Shown here: positions 34,991 to 45,232 of the stretch, piece after piece
Position numbering within the stretch: position 1 is the stretch's first letter
How the letters are laid out: every line of letters starts with the position of its first letter
DNA from: Eretmocerus hayati
Lineage: Eukaryota; Arthropoda; Insecta; Hymenoptera; Aphelinidae
Assembly: GCA_029851415.1 (NCBI GenBank)
Contig: CM056743.1
Location: forward strand, 27,664,405 to 27,728,404
Length of the DNA stretch: 64,000 bases
Reading direction: 5' to 3'
Notes under the pieces: generated by a model
Database searches by the model: none
Told to the model about the DNA's origin: nothing
What the model saw: only the letters and a program-made list of their open reading frames with translations
Translations under genes and position numbers: made by a program

Positions 34991-35243
34991 TGTAGACTGT
35001 TGATTTGCAATAGTCTCCGTAGTCGGTGACTTGTGCAGTTTTCCTCTTCTTAGAGAGGGTGTTAGGAGGCATGTGACACTCCCTCAATAGCAGGTGAAAG
35101 CTGTCTATCTCACTCACACTTATATTTGCACATCACAAATTTAAACATTGGCTATACTCGCGAATTTAAACACGCGTACGAAACTCGCGGATCACTCGCT
35201 CATCGGCACGTCTTACCGGCTCGACGATTTGAACGCGAATCCC

Positions 35244-35255
35244 TTGTCGGAAGTT
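35244..35255. repeat. Right target-site duplication of the LINE
   Basis: Exact copy of TTGTCGGAAGTT at 28156-28167. It fixes the LINE 5' end at 35243. Confidence 0.85.
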
Positions 35256-36488
35256 AGATAGATCTGCGTCATTTGGAACATTTGGAACATGTTAGGACAC
35301 GAATACAGGTGGGTCCCACCGGGGGGAATAATCGTAAACCAGAAAGGGCACGTAGGGCCCATGTCTGTAGACGTATTAAAACTTGTGCTACAACGTATCC
35401 TATATGTTGCACTCTCTTCATACTCAAATTGTGGATATGTTTTCACACAAATAATTACGCTGAAAGCACCGTGACATTATGCTGAAACATTTTGATTTTA
35501 GTATCAGTCACTCTGTCAAAAAACGTTCGATTAGCTACTAAATGGCTCAAATAGAACCATTTGAGAAGAATCAGAATCATTCAATTATTCCTTCAATTTT
35601 GTCAACTACAAAATTCAATATATGTCTCATAATGCCCCCCCCCCAACATCTCTATATTGTATATGTCTCTCAAATAGAAAAAAAACTCAAAGGATACAGT
35701 GTCCACACATGTACGCAATACATGTGTGAAACGCGGGTTGATACAAATGGTCAAACGGGGCGAGAGATAATTTAGAGCTCGGTGTTCATAAATCTCGTCT
35801 CGGGTACCGCAGTTTCACTTCATCCCCTTACACATACTCACACATCGCTCACAAAAGATCGTTGGTCTTTCTGTAACTATACATATACAAAATTCACACA
35901 CACACACACACACAACGATACTCATACATACATGTAACGACGATCATGATATTATAGTTCTTTCAGGGGGTTGTATCCATTTGCTTGACGCGGATTAGCC
36001 GAAGTCACCACCGCTGGCCGATCGCGCAATAATACTAAAAAGATAAAAGCTACGACGTCCGGTTGATAGAGCTGATGTCTTCGAGGGAGGTTTTCCCGTA
36101 TTATTGGAGGTACAGTTTGTTTGGAGTCTTTTGTCTCCCTCGTGGCCGATGGACCGAACGACATGAGAGTTTCGATCAGAGATCCGCTGGTTCGTCTTGC
36201 AAGATTCTGAATTGTACATTTTGGAGATTAGGGTAGTGAGATTTGGTTATCTGGTTCGGTGTAATCGTTATGAGTGGTATGATGGAATTCCATGGGAGTA
36301 AATCATGTTACGGTATTTTTTTTAGTGTGTGAATTATTATCTATTTGAATTGAGTCATGCATCAAAAAGGAACCTTGGGTACATAGATATCCCATTTACT
36401 GATTGTCCCTTTTTGCATTCCTCGGTATTAAGGATTCCCATTTCATTTAGGATAGTTAATTGTTATTTAACAACCTACACGTAATTTT
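35256..36488. other. No gene seen; (AC)n microsatellite at about 35892-35915
   Basis: Apart from a CA dinucleotide tract and a C run (35635-35645), no repeat was recognised. Minus-strand frames at 35952-36219 overlap each other and lack support. Confidence 0.45.
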
Positions 36489-37089
36489 ATGTTGAGGAAA
36501 ATTTTTAACCGCAAAAATCGCTTCGCATTTGAATTGACCAGATCATCCCAAGCTATAAATTTACATCCCGAGTTCATCGAGGGAAACGAAATCACCCTGC
36601 CAGCACAAATTATTATGGGTATAATTTTAGATTGATATTCGATTGTCCATTCAATTTCTTAGTAAATTTGTCACATCAGAAAGGCAATGAAAGGTCTACT
36701 GTATCGGCATCCGAACATAATTCTATCCAAAAGGATTCAACAGTCTTGAGAGAAAAATCCAGAGGAAATGTTTTTTCACATAACTCAAATAACTTGTTTG
36801 TTTTCTGTTTTATCTTGAATTGAGCCTTATAAAATATAGTGATGGTAAACTTTTTCGATGCGATTATTTTTATTATTCACGAATGTGATCTATAGGTTAT
36901 GTGAAGGATGATTACACTTTCAAAATTAAAGCTATTCCTCCCGAAATGAAGAATGTACAGCTTTTGAAAATTTACCATCATGTAAAGATGACAAAGCTTC
37001 ATTTTTATTTATTGCTGCGAAAAATTCATATCACCAAGCATCAGCCGTCAAACTTGATGGATTTCCATGAAAGCGTAGAGGAATCATGA
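36489..37089 (+). CDS. Predicted two-exon 107-residue protein, unknown
   Basis: Exon 36489-36618 starts at an ATG that follows an upstream in-frame stop and ends ATGG^GTATAA in phase 1. Exon 36896-37089 follows the acceptor GATCTATAG and ends in TGA. The joined frame starts MLRKIFNRKNRFAFELTR and contains EGNEITLPAQIIMGYVKDDY. It then runs through a lysine/histidine-rich segment (KIYHHVKMTKLHFYLL) to FHESVEES. No signal peptide or known domain is visible. An alternative second exon at about 36661-36823 is also in phase. The protein-like composition argues for a real or recently real gene, but the donor is not strong. Confidence 0.4.
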
Positions 37090-37558
37090 TTTCTAAATGG
37101 ATTGAGATTTCGGTCACCATTGTTTCATGTCTTGGATAACATAATTCCTTAAAAGTGCAAAAAACGTATGGTTGACCCATAAACTGACGAGTTTGAAATT
37201 GGATTCTCGGAAGCTTCTCCTTTTTTATCAATGCGGGTCGAAGGGCGTTACAGAGGACTATTTCCTAAAATACCGTGCGAGGTCCCTTGATGTCTGATGC
37301 CTTCCGCAATAGAAACTTGGCTTGAGTAAAGAAAAGTTTCCGCGATATCTCGCGCCCCGATTCTCTTAGAGCTTCAAAACAAGGCGATTGAGTCAACTTG
37401 ACGTCCCATTACGTTGAAATTGATGGTCGATGGCTCACCACTTGAATTCCGGTCGTTCCTTTATTTTAAGAGATCTCTAACAAGGATGAATCGATAGTGT
37501 GGTACGATACTTTAAGTGAGTATCGTTGACATCTATGTAATATGATTTGTTCAGAATA

Positions 37559-37725
37559 GGGCTGGGATTTCTGCGGATCTGAATGCCCCGGATATTTTGA
37601 GAGCAGGAAGGATTCGAAATACTTATGGACTGAGACGAATGTTATCGAACCCCAATCCCAGGATCCGGTCAAATTCGGATCTTTCAAAATATCCGGGGGA
37701 TTCGAATCCTCAAAATTCCCAGCCG
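37559..37725. mobile_element. 167-bp miniature element with inverted GGGCTGGGATTT ends
   Basis: GGGCTGGGATTT at 37559 is answered by AAATTCCCAGCC ending at about 37725. The inner segments GCCCCGGATATTTTG and CAAAATATCCGGGGG pair as well. Ends like these occur in hAT-type miniature elements, but the 8-bp target duplication expected for that class is not clear. Confidence 0.6.
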
Positions 37726-37837
37726 TAGTTCAGTGCAAATCTGAGAATCTGTTCCGGAGTTTAATTGAACTTCGATATGTGATCCCATTGTACAGACATG
37801 TTAACTCGCATGATTTCATGAATTGATTTTTCAAACT

Positions 37838-38310
37838 AAGAGATATTGTGGACATGATCCAAAAAAATCCTCTGCATGATTCTCCTCTAGATCTGACACT
37901 AGGGATTGGAGAATACTCCAAGTGCGTGTGATTAGTATTCAACATTGTCGACTTGATCTGGCCCGTTCAAACTAACAAGTGCAAGACCGTCACGAGTGAA
38001 TCCGATCCTCGATTTTCAACAAACTTTTCCTACTGTTTTGTATATCCTGGATTTGAGGAATTTAGAGTATTTCTACCAAGAGGATTTTCCATCCAAAAAT
38101 ATCACTTGAAACTCAAGTATGCAATTGTATAAACCTCATCCATATATTTTGATGAGTGTCCATTTCCAGGAGATGCTCTAGACAGAAGTGTGTAAGTAAA
38201 TTTTATGTCGAAGATTACCCATATTCCAGATCATAAGTACAGGCTATGGAAGAACTTATATCGAGATTGGTGACCCGTACTCCTGCTTCACCGTTCGTAT
38301 TGATCTTTAA
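37838..38310 (+). pseudogene. Exons of an unknown Cys-containing protein, in-frame TGA
   Basis: One frame is protein-like from about 37838 (DIVDMIQKNPLHDSPLDLTL, then GIGEYSKCV). It meets TGA at 37928-37930 and continues in the same frame (LVFNIVDLIWPVQTNKCKTV, later FSYCFVYPGFEEFRVFLPRG) to YAI at 38126. The donor ATT^GTATAA there is phase 0 and joins the acceptor TATTCCAG at 38229. A 27-codon last exon (STGYGRTYIEIGDPYSCFTV...) ends at TAA 38310. Either TGA is a nonsense mutation in a dead gene, or the exon truly starts at about 37936 after ATTAG. Cys spacing suggests an extracellular protein. No family recognised. A related NKC-E-TV motif occurs at about 46503. Confidence 0.4.
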
Positions 38311-38463
38311 TGTGTGTGACACGAAAATTTCCATCTTTTTTTCTAAAATTAATGTTTCGTCAGTGACAAATAATCAAATTCTGGCTTCTTTAGTACAGCG
38401 CTCAACGAGATACTAAAAGTTCACCAAGAATATTCCAAAACCACAAGTGTCTCTCAAATTCCT

Positions 38464-38904
38464 GTGATTCATTCTTTCCTAAACAACAAGAGAAACCACC
38501 ATGTATCCGTTATAAAATATCTATCTCATGGAAAATACCAAATCAATGAAAAAATGAAAGGAACCAAATCTTACGGAACAACAAATAAGCTATTCCAAAA
38601 AATGTATGCATCTCTCAAAGTACCCTCCTCCCAAATTTCCTTCACTTGCATACAATCTAGAAGAAAGAGTGGAATAAAAGTAACTCACGAGAACTACTCC
38701 AAATGCACAGAACTCGCTAGAAAAAAATCGATAAAAACGCGTGTCCAGCCAGCAGCTATACATATACTTACACTCGACGACAGAACACACGTCTATCTTT
38801 TTTTTTCTTCTTTTCACGAAACCCCGCTCGCGCAAAAATCTCTCGTGAAACACGGTGGTGACGCTAATAATGGGCGGGAGGGCAAGTTGACCGTGACTAG
38901 ATAA
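38464..38904 (+). CDS. Open frame of 146 codons, unassigned
   Basis: Basic, unbroken frame (RNHHVSVIKYLSHGKYQ, RRKSGIKVTHENYSKC). No domain, signal peptide or splice support was found, and the opposite strand is also partly open. It could be chance in AT-rich DNA. Confidence 0.2.
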   Translation: MIHSFLNNKRNHHVSVIKYLSHGKYQINEKMKGTKSYGTTNKLFQKMYASLKVPSSQISFTCIQSRRKSGIKVTHENYSKCTELARKKSIKTRVQPAAIHILTLDDRTHVYLFFSSFHETPLAQKSLVKHGGDANNGREGKLTVTR

Positions 38905-38982
38905 AAAATACTACCCCCCAAGGGTTTGCACAACGAAAGTGTCGTCCCGCCTTGTCCGGTCAGTTTCACCAGAATCACTGCA

Positions 38983-39390
38983 CTATATATACTTTAACCC
39001 CATGCTAATCGGGTGATGGCATCTGGTTTTATCTGAAAACCAAGTCGTGTGGAACTCATGAATGCGTGTTATGGTCGTATGGATATATCCATAGTTTCTA
39101 GAAGATGCTGGTATTTCATGGAAGAGTTGGTGTATTATGCAAAATGCGAGTGGACGTGGTAATTTTTGGGTCGAATGTTGTACTATGATCATTATTGGAA
39201 GAAAAGTTGAAGGATTAAATTTTATGTCATTGGATCTACGTTCCGTAAAAAGATGGGTTGCATCGGTTGAGGCTCTTATCGATGCTGGACGCGTCGAGCT
39301 TGCTTTCTTATCTTGATCCCGATTACGCGTTTGGCTGGAGCAGATGTCTAGACGATCGACTTCGATTGAACCGTGCGATGGGGTGTGCAT
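38983..39390 (-). CDS. Open frame of 135 codons, unassigned
   Basis: Starts MHTPSHGSIEVDRLDICS and runs without a stop to 38983. It has a polar N-terminal half and an Ile/His-rich C-terminal half. No family or splice context supports it. It is reported because its length is above the local background. Confidence 0.2.
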   Translation of the reverse strand: MHTPSHGSIEVDRLDICSSQTRNRDQDKKASSTRPASIRASTDATHLFTERRSNDIKFNPSTFLPIMIIVQHSTQKLPRPLAFCIIHQLFHEIPASSRNYGYIHTTITRIHEFHTTWFSDKTRCHHPISMGLKYI

Positions 39391-39874
39391 ACATGCGTAT
39401 TAGGATTTTTATGAGTAAGAAGAGAGCGTGCAAATAAAAACATACATTCCCGATGTGAAATGCAGGTTTTTTAAAGAAATTATTTGCAATTAGTTTCAAT
39501 TTTAGTTTTTATCTATCCGATTGGAGAACGTTTCAACACCTTTGACTCGCAATGCCGTGTACAAATAAAAAAGTAGATCTTTTGTTTTTGCGTTGCGTTC
39601 GTGAAAACTAATGAAAATTCAGAAAATACTTGCACATTTCCAAAGAAAGTCTCAGCAAAGAGTCGAGTCAAATGACATCGCGAGTGCGAAAAATAGGATA
39701 GTCACTTGAAATTTTATGTAGAGAAACAATTGAAGAAGAAGAGTACTCTCATGACAGTGTCTCCTCATGAACGGGATTCCAAACTGGATTTGAACGAAAT
39801 TGCAAGCCCGACTCACCGTATTCCAGAGTATTGCTTGCTCATTACCACCGAAAGCTGAGATATACTTTTTGTAG

Positions 39875-40225
39875 ATGAAAATTTCCTCCATAGATGAGAA
39901 CACGAATTATCTTGAGTGTAAGTTGAAGCGAATTAATAATGTGTTGATCTCTGTTTTTGATGGAACATACATTTCACACTTCGATTCGACCGGACATGAA
40001 AATGTGTTGCCTCTATCAAAGTGCATGGAATATTTTGCATTAAAAAATGATTTCGTTGCGGTAAAAACTTTCGAATCTACTGGTGGGTCCTGTTTGCCCT
40101 TCTCTGTGTGCTAGAGATTTTTGTCTCGGGAGATAACATTGCGTGGGACCCACCGGTGGGTTCCGTCGAGCACAAGGACGGAATCACATTTCTCGGCTTT
40201 GCAGTGAATATGAAGATGCCTTAAA
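39875..40225 (+). pseudogene. Possible exon remnant with a frameshift
   Basis: A good acceptor (ATACTTTTTGTAG) precedes an open frame beginning MKISSIDENTNYLECKLKR and running through CMEYFALKNDFVAVKTF. From about 40070 the protein-like signal moves to another frame: WWVLFALLCVLEIF, then SGDNIAWDPPVGSVEHKDG and FLGFAVNMKMP before TAA. The second piece looks like a hydrophobic segment followed by an extracellular stretch. A single frameshift would explain the pair, or they may be parts of two exons. An inverted GGTGGGTCC / GGGACCCACC pair also lies here. Confidence 0.3.
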
Positions 40226-40674
40226 AATGATGCTACATCACTGAAATTTCAAAAGTCTCTCAAAAACTTTCAAGAATCATTTTGTGCAAAGACTTTGTAA
40301 AAAGGTTCTAGTACCGCACCGAAACCACCCTAGAATTATTCCAGTACCGTACTGGAACCGTAGTATAAGTGCCGTACTAAAAGCATTATACTACTACCGT
40401 ACTAAAATCGTCTTATTACCACCATACCACTTCCGGACCAGTACCGGACTACAATTACCGTGCTAGTACCACACAAGAGGTACATACCGTAGTAATGACG
40501 TCTAGTTTGATCTCATTCGGTTTAACTCGGCCTAATTCAGTTTGAATCGATCCGTATTGGTCTAATTCGGTCTATTTCGGTCTGATTCGGTTTCAGTAAT
40601 ATACTAGAGCTATACTAGAACCGTACTAGTACGGTATCAGTACCAGACAGAAGTACCTCACTAGTCCCATAGTA

Positions 40675-40826
40675 CTCTCTCAAGATGGATCAGCTAACAC
40701 GAACGGATTTTGACTAAAAATCAGCTATTTTAGCTTATTCTCAGCTATTGTAGCTGATTTTCAATGAAAATCCATCCACGTTAGCTGCAAATCAGCTAAA
40801 ATAGCTGATTCATGTTGAGAGAGTAG
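40675..40826. mobile_element. 152-bp miniature element inside the decamer array
   Basis: Ends CTCTCTCAAGATGGATCAGCT and AGCTGATTCATGTTGAGAGAG are inverted copies. Inside, AATCAGCTATTTTAGCT and AGCTAAAATAGCTGATT repeat the motif in both orientations. It interrupts the decamer pattern cleanly on both sides. Noncoding. Confidence 0.75.
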
Positions 40827-41216
40827 AATTACCATACTAGGATTACCGCATTTGTACCATACCAGTGTCATAACCTCACTAGTACCGCACTGGATCTACA
40901 TACCGTACTAGTACCGTACTAGAGGTACATGCCGTACTACTACCGTACTAGAGATCCATACCGGACTAATACGTTCTAGTCCGATCTAATTAGGTTTAAG
41001 TCGGCCTAATCCAGTCTAATCGGGTCTACTTTGGTCTAATTCGGTTCTATTACCGTACTATAACCATACTAGTATCAGCACCGTACTGGAACTGGGCAGA
41101 AATACCGTACTGGATTCACAGTAAGATTTGCCGTACTAGTACCGTACTAAAAGTACACTCGGGGACTCGCTGAACTGTCCAAGCTCGATATCGCACTGTT
41201 TCACTCGCACTCATAG

Positions 41217-42734
41217 CACGGTGGTCCTGAACCAAGTCTATCTTCTGCTGACGACAGCAAGTGGGATTCTTGTTGGATATGGTTTGGGACATCTGTAGGA
41301 TCACAACATACTAAGAATCAAAATCGCCACTTGGGCCGTTTTTTAAAAAAAGTCGAAAAAACGTGTTTTTTTATGTTCTCCCCTTTTTCACCCTCAAAAA
41401 CTCGAAAGGAACGCATTTTATCGGAAGATATGTAGAGCAACTTTTTGTAGAACTTGAAACGATGAACAGAAAAGGGCTTTCTACATTTTTCGATACAAGG
41501 TGTTCCGTTCCCGTAATAAACGTATTTCGTCTGAGACTCGTATTTTATGTCATTTTTCACGGTTTCGACCCCATAACTCGAAGGGAACACATTTCATCGA
41601 AAAATGTGTACATTAAATATTTGCAGATCTTCAAATAATGAACAAGAAACACATGTACGTATTCTTTCATGTAAAACCTCCTGTTTCTAATACGACTCAG
41701 ACGAAAATACGTTCATTACGAGAACGGACGACCTTGTATCGAAATAGTATATTACGTAACAAGTGCGAGAAGGTCAATTTCCGCACAAGTTGCCAAACGA
41801 GTGCGAGAAGTAACATTTACGCACACTTCGAAACTTCTCGCACACCCAGAAGAACACATTTACGCATGCTCGCGAAGCGAGCGTGCGTAAATATGTACTT
41901 CTAGGTGTGCGAGAAGTTTCGAAGTGTGCGTAAATGTTACTTCTCGCGCGAGTTGGCAACGTGTGCGGAAACTTCTCGCACGTGTTGCGTATACTATTTT
42001 TTGCAACTGTGCGCGAAGTTGTAATTAAATGCACCACTGTCCGAGCAAGATTATCTTGGAAACGAAGTTTTCAAGAAAGGCCAAATTCAAAGGGATGACG
42101 TGACATCATATTTTGGAACTGTGCGTGAATGAAAATGCAGTAGAGCGAGAAGTTACATTTACGCACACTCCACCAGTGCGTAAATGTAAAACTGTGCGAG
42201 AAGTCATTCACGCATTACTTCTCGCACTGTAAATAATGAAGAGAAGTCTCATTTTTTTACAACTTCGCGCACACAGTTGCAAAAAATGTTTCGGGAGCTT
42301 TTTGATTTATTTTTCAAAGATCTACAAAAAATTTATCTATACATTTTTCGATAAAATACGTTCCCTTTGAGCTATGGTGTCAAAACCGCGGAAAAAGACA
42401 GATAAAATACGACTTTCAAACGAAAATACGTTTATTACAGGAACAGGAGGTCTTATATGAAAAAATGTGAACAGATCTTTTTTGTTCATCGTTTCAAGTT
42501 CTACAAAAAGTTGCTCTACATATTTTTCGATAAAATGCGTTCCTTTCGAGTTTTTGAGGGTGAAAAAGGGGAACACATCAAAAAAACACGTTTTCTCGAC
42601 TTTTTTAAAAAACGGCCCAAGTGGCCATTTTGATTTTTAATAGGTTGTGATCCCACAGATGTCCCGAACCATATCCAACAAGAATCCCACTTGCTGTCGT
42701 CAGCGGAGGATAGACTTGGTTCAGGACCACCGTG
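41217..42734. mobile_element. 1.5-kb foldback element with ATAG target duplication
   Basis: The ends CACGGTGGTCCTGAACCAAG (41217) and CTTGGTTCAGGACCACCGTG (to 42734) are perfect inverted copies, and the match continues inward for several hundred bases. ATAG stands directly outside both ends (41213-41216 and 42735-42738), a likely 4-bp target duplication. The centre (41760-42240) is built of alternating ACTTCTCGCAC and TTTACGCAC words in both orientations. No transposase. Frames in the arms (e.g. 41363-41638 plus and 42337-42576 minus) mirror each other. Confidence 0.85.
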
Positions 42735-42738
42735 ATAG

Positions 42739-43408
42739 ATTAAGGTAGGAAAAAGTGAGACAGGAATATCGTGAAGTGCGCTGTTGGTGGACAGTTCAGG
42801 TGATTCCTAAGTGTGCATACCGTACTAATACGGTCTAGTGCGGTCTAATTAGGTTCAAGTCGGCCTAATTCAGTCTAATCGGGTCTACTTCGGCCTAATT
42901 CGGTTCTATTACCGTACTATAATCATACTAGTATCAGCACCGGACTGGAACGGGGCAGAAATATCGTACTGGATTCCTAGTAAGATTTGCCGTACTAGTA
43001 CCGTACTAAAGGTACACTCGGGAACTCACTGAACTGTCCAAGCTCGACATCGCGCTGTCTCACTCGCACTCGTTGATTAAGGTAGGAAAAAGTGAGACAG
43101 GAATATCGTGAAGTACGCTGTTGGTGGACAGTTCAGGTGATTCCCAAGTGTGCATACCGTACTAATACGGTCTAGTGCGGTCTAATTAGGTTCAAGTCGG
43201 CCTAATTCAGTCTAATCAGGTCTACTTCGGTCTAATTCGGTTCTATTACCGTACTATAACCATACTACTATCAGTACCGTACTGGAACTGGGTAGAAATA
43301 CCGTACTGGGTTCACCGTAAGTTCACCGTACTTACACCGCACTAGTACCGGACTAAAGGTACAGACCGTAATGTCACGGTCTACTTCAGTCTAATTTGGG
43401 CTAGTTCG
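42739..43408. repeat. 335-bp tandem unit in the decamer array
   Basis: The word GATTAAGGTAGGAAAAAGTG occurs at 42739 and 43074, and both copies continue through GGACAGTTCAGGTGATTCC into the decamer DNA. Part of another unit precedes the foldback element (about 40950-41212), so that insertion split one unit. Confidence 0.7.
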
Positions 43409-44502
43409 GCCTAATTCGGACAGTTCAGTTTAATTCGGTTTGATATATCACTCTGATCCGGCCCAATTAGGTCTGGTCTGACCAATTCGGTCTATTCCGG
43501 TCTATTGCGGTCCAGTCCGGTCTCATGCGGTTGAATCAGTTCGACTTCAGTCTAATTCGCTTTAGTTCGGTCTACATCGGTCTAGTTCGGTCTAATGTGG
43601 TTCTAGTACCGTGAAATAACCATACTGCAATCGTACTGGTACCATACTAGCACGGCCTAGTTCAGCCCAATCCGGTCTAAGCCGGCCTAATTCAGTCTAA
43701 TCCGGTCTGTTTCGAATAGTTTGGGATAGTTGGGCCTGATTCGTAAATAGTTCTACATACTTCAGTCTATTTCAGTCTAGATCGGTCCAGTTCGGCCCAG
43801 TTCGGTTTTGTTCGGTTTAATTAGGTTCTTTTACTGAATTAGAACCATTGTACCGGAACAAAGCAGAAGTACTGTATTAGTACCATAGTAGCATTACCGT
43901 CTAGGGTGACCGTACTCGTATCGCACTAGTGACACGACCGTACTTGTATACCGTACTAGAGGTACATACCGTACTGTCACGGTCTATTTCGATCTGATCC
44001 GGTCTACTCCGGTCTAGTTTGGGCTAGTTTTGCCTACATCACTTCAGTTCGTTCTAATGCGGTCTGGTGCGGTCTATTTCGGTCTAGTTCAGCCAAGTCA
44101 AACTAGTTCGTTCAAGTTCAATCTTATCCCGTGTATTTAGATTTAAATAGATTTTATTAGATTATTAGATTTAATTAGATTTGGTTTGATTTAATTAGAC
44201 TAATTAGTTATTATTCGATTTAATTAGATTCGGTTCGATTAGATTCGATCAATCTATTTCGTTCTAGTTTTATCTACTTCAGTCTATTTCAGGTTAATTA
44301 AGTCTGGTCTGACTGAAATAGATTACGTCGCCGTGTGGGTTATGGGACTAATTGACAATATTCCATCTGTGTGAACTTCATAATGAACACTTTTTTATAA
44401 TATCTACAGCTGATGATCACCCATCAACCTACAAATACCATTTTCGAGCTGTAAAAGCATTTTAGGTGTCTCGAGCCAAAGAAGCGGTAACGAAAGAGGC
44501 AG

Positions 44503-44799
44503 TTACGCTAATTGAAAATGAAGGTCGATTGGGTTAGGCACTCGAATTTCGATGAAATCGACAACGTAAATAGTATCAATGACAAAACGGGTATTTTTGA
44601 CCCAAAAGTGTACATAAGGGCTCAAAATGTCGTGAAATAATTGGGAACAATTTTTTGGCTGCATATTTCCAACGAAGGAATCATTCCCGGTTATCATAAA
44701 TTTTTCGTCCATTAGAATGATCATTGACATGTCGATGAAGATGTCCTTCCCTCTATTTAATTGGTGAGGATAGCTGTTTCTGTCGGTAACAAAAGCCAC
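44503..44799 (-). CDS. Candidate exon, 98 codons, unassigned
   Basis: The minus-strand frame is protein-like (VTDRNSYPHQLNRGKDIF, SFVGNMQPKNCSQLFHDI, VIDFIEIRVPNPIDL-like end) and closes at 44503. The nearest upstream in-frame stop is followed by a weak acceptor (TTTGAACTAG at about 44810), so it may be a terminal exon rather than a complete gene. No family recognised. Confidence 0.3.
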   Translation of the reverse strand: MAFVTDRNSYPHQLNRGKDIFIDMSMIILMDEKFMITGNDSFVGNMQPKNCSQLFHDILSPYVHFWVKNTRFVIDTIYVVDFIEIRVPNPIDLHFQLA

Positions 44800-44821
44800 C
44801 GGGATCTAGTTCAAATGTTCA

Positions 44822-45232
44822 ATGTTTGGGAAATTTTTCAACGAATATTCCTCCGAATCCTGGTCTGTTTTTACATCCGATGTTAGAAAATATCCAGTGA
44901 TAGATAATAATTATGATATAATTTCGTTAAAATATACCGTATCACAATGGCATCCTTGTCAATTCAAGTCAAAGATGCTTACTTCTTCATTCGCAATTTT
45001 TTACCTAGTGATTCCATTTCACCGAATACACAAATTTTTGCTTTCCTACAGCTTATATAACTGTAAAAAGATCTACATTTTGGAACCTCATTCCACCACA
45101 GACCCAAATTCACACATTTTCACATGCCGAAACTATCTCCTCACCGAAATTCGTATTGAAACGATCGTCCACTGCAGAAGTTCCACAAAGAGGTCATACT
45201 TCAGCAGCGATCTCTCAGCAATCGGCTATTAA
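44822..45232 (+). CDS. Open frame of 136 codons, unassigned
   Basis: Starts MFGKFFNEYSSESWSVF and stays open to 45232 with hydrophobic runs (SFAIFYLVIPF). There is no supporting splice site or domain. It is divergent to the minus-strand frame at 44503-44799 and starts 23 bp from it. Confidence 0.2.
   Translation: MFGKFFNEYSSESWSVFTSDVRKYPVIDNNYDIISLKYTVSQWHPCQFKSKMLTSSFAIFYLVIPFHRIHKFLLSYSLYNCKKIYILEPHSTTDPNSHIFTCRNYLLTEIRIETIVHCRSSTKRSYFSSDLSAIGY

Larger units (their letters stand above)
28168..35243 (-). mobile_element. Full-length LINE (I/LOA-like) with two nested insertions
   Basis: Read leftward it has a 5' region, ORF1 with a zinc knuckle, ORF2 with endonuclease, reverse transcriptase and RNase H, a TTTATT-bearing 3' end and a poly(A) tail (T run 28166-28176). 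Exact 12-bp duplications flank it, so both ends are known. A 1.67-kb noncoding element (30536-32205) and a 106-bp palindrome (30071-30176) sit inside the reverse transcriptase, leaving a core of about 5.3 kb. RNase H after the RT, together with a CX2C...H...C finger at the end, favours the I/LOA group over R1 or Jockey, but no tree was made. Multiple stops and frameshifts make it inactive. Confidence 0.9.
40300..44335. repeat. 4-kb degenerate decamer array (GGTCTAATTC / TACCGTACTA)
   Basis: Two kinds of ten-base word alternate in blocks: GGTCTAATTC-like runs (e.g. 40540-40590, 43380-43560) and TACCGTACTAG-like runs (e.g. 40310-40480, 40900-40960). The right end (44325-44345) has GCCGTGTGGGTTATGGGA, the same module seen inside the element at 5560-6335, so this is probably a larger member of that family, lacking a recognisable conserved terminus. 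Two inverted-repeat elements are inserted in it. No gene. Confidence 0.75.

Noticed and set aside
37928..37930. Selenocysteine codon
   Set aside because: TGA lies between protein-like segments, but no Sec-family similarity or SECIS-like hairpin was recognised. A nonsense mutation or an alternative exon start is simpler.
40300..44335. CRISPR-like repeat array
   Set aside because: Short degenerate decamers in tandem with no unique spacers and no cas genes. The organism is eukaryotic.
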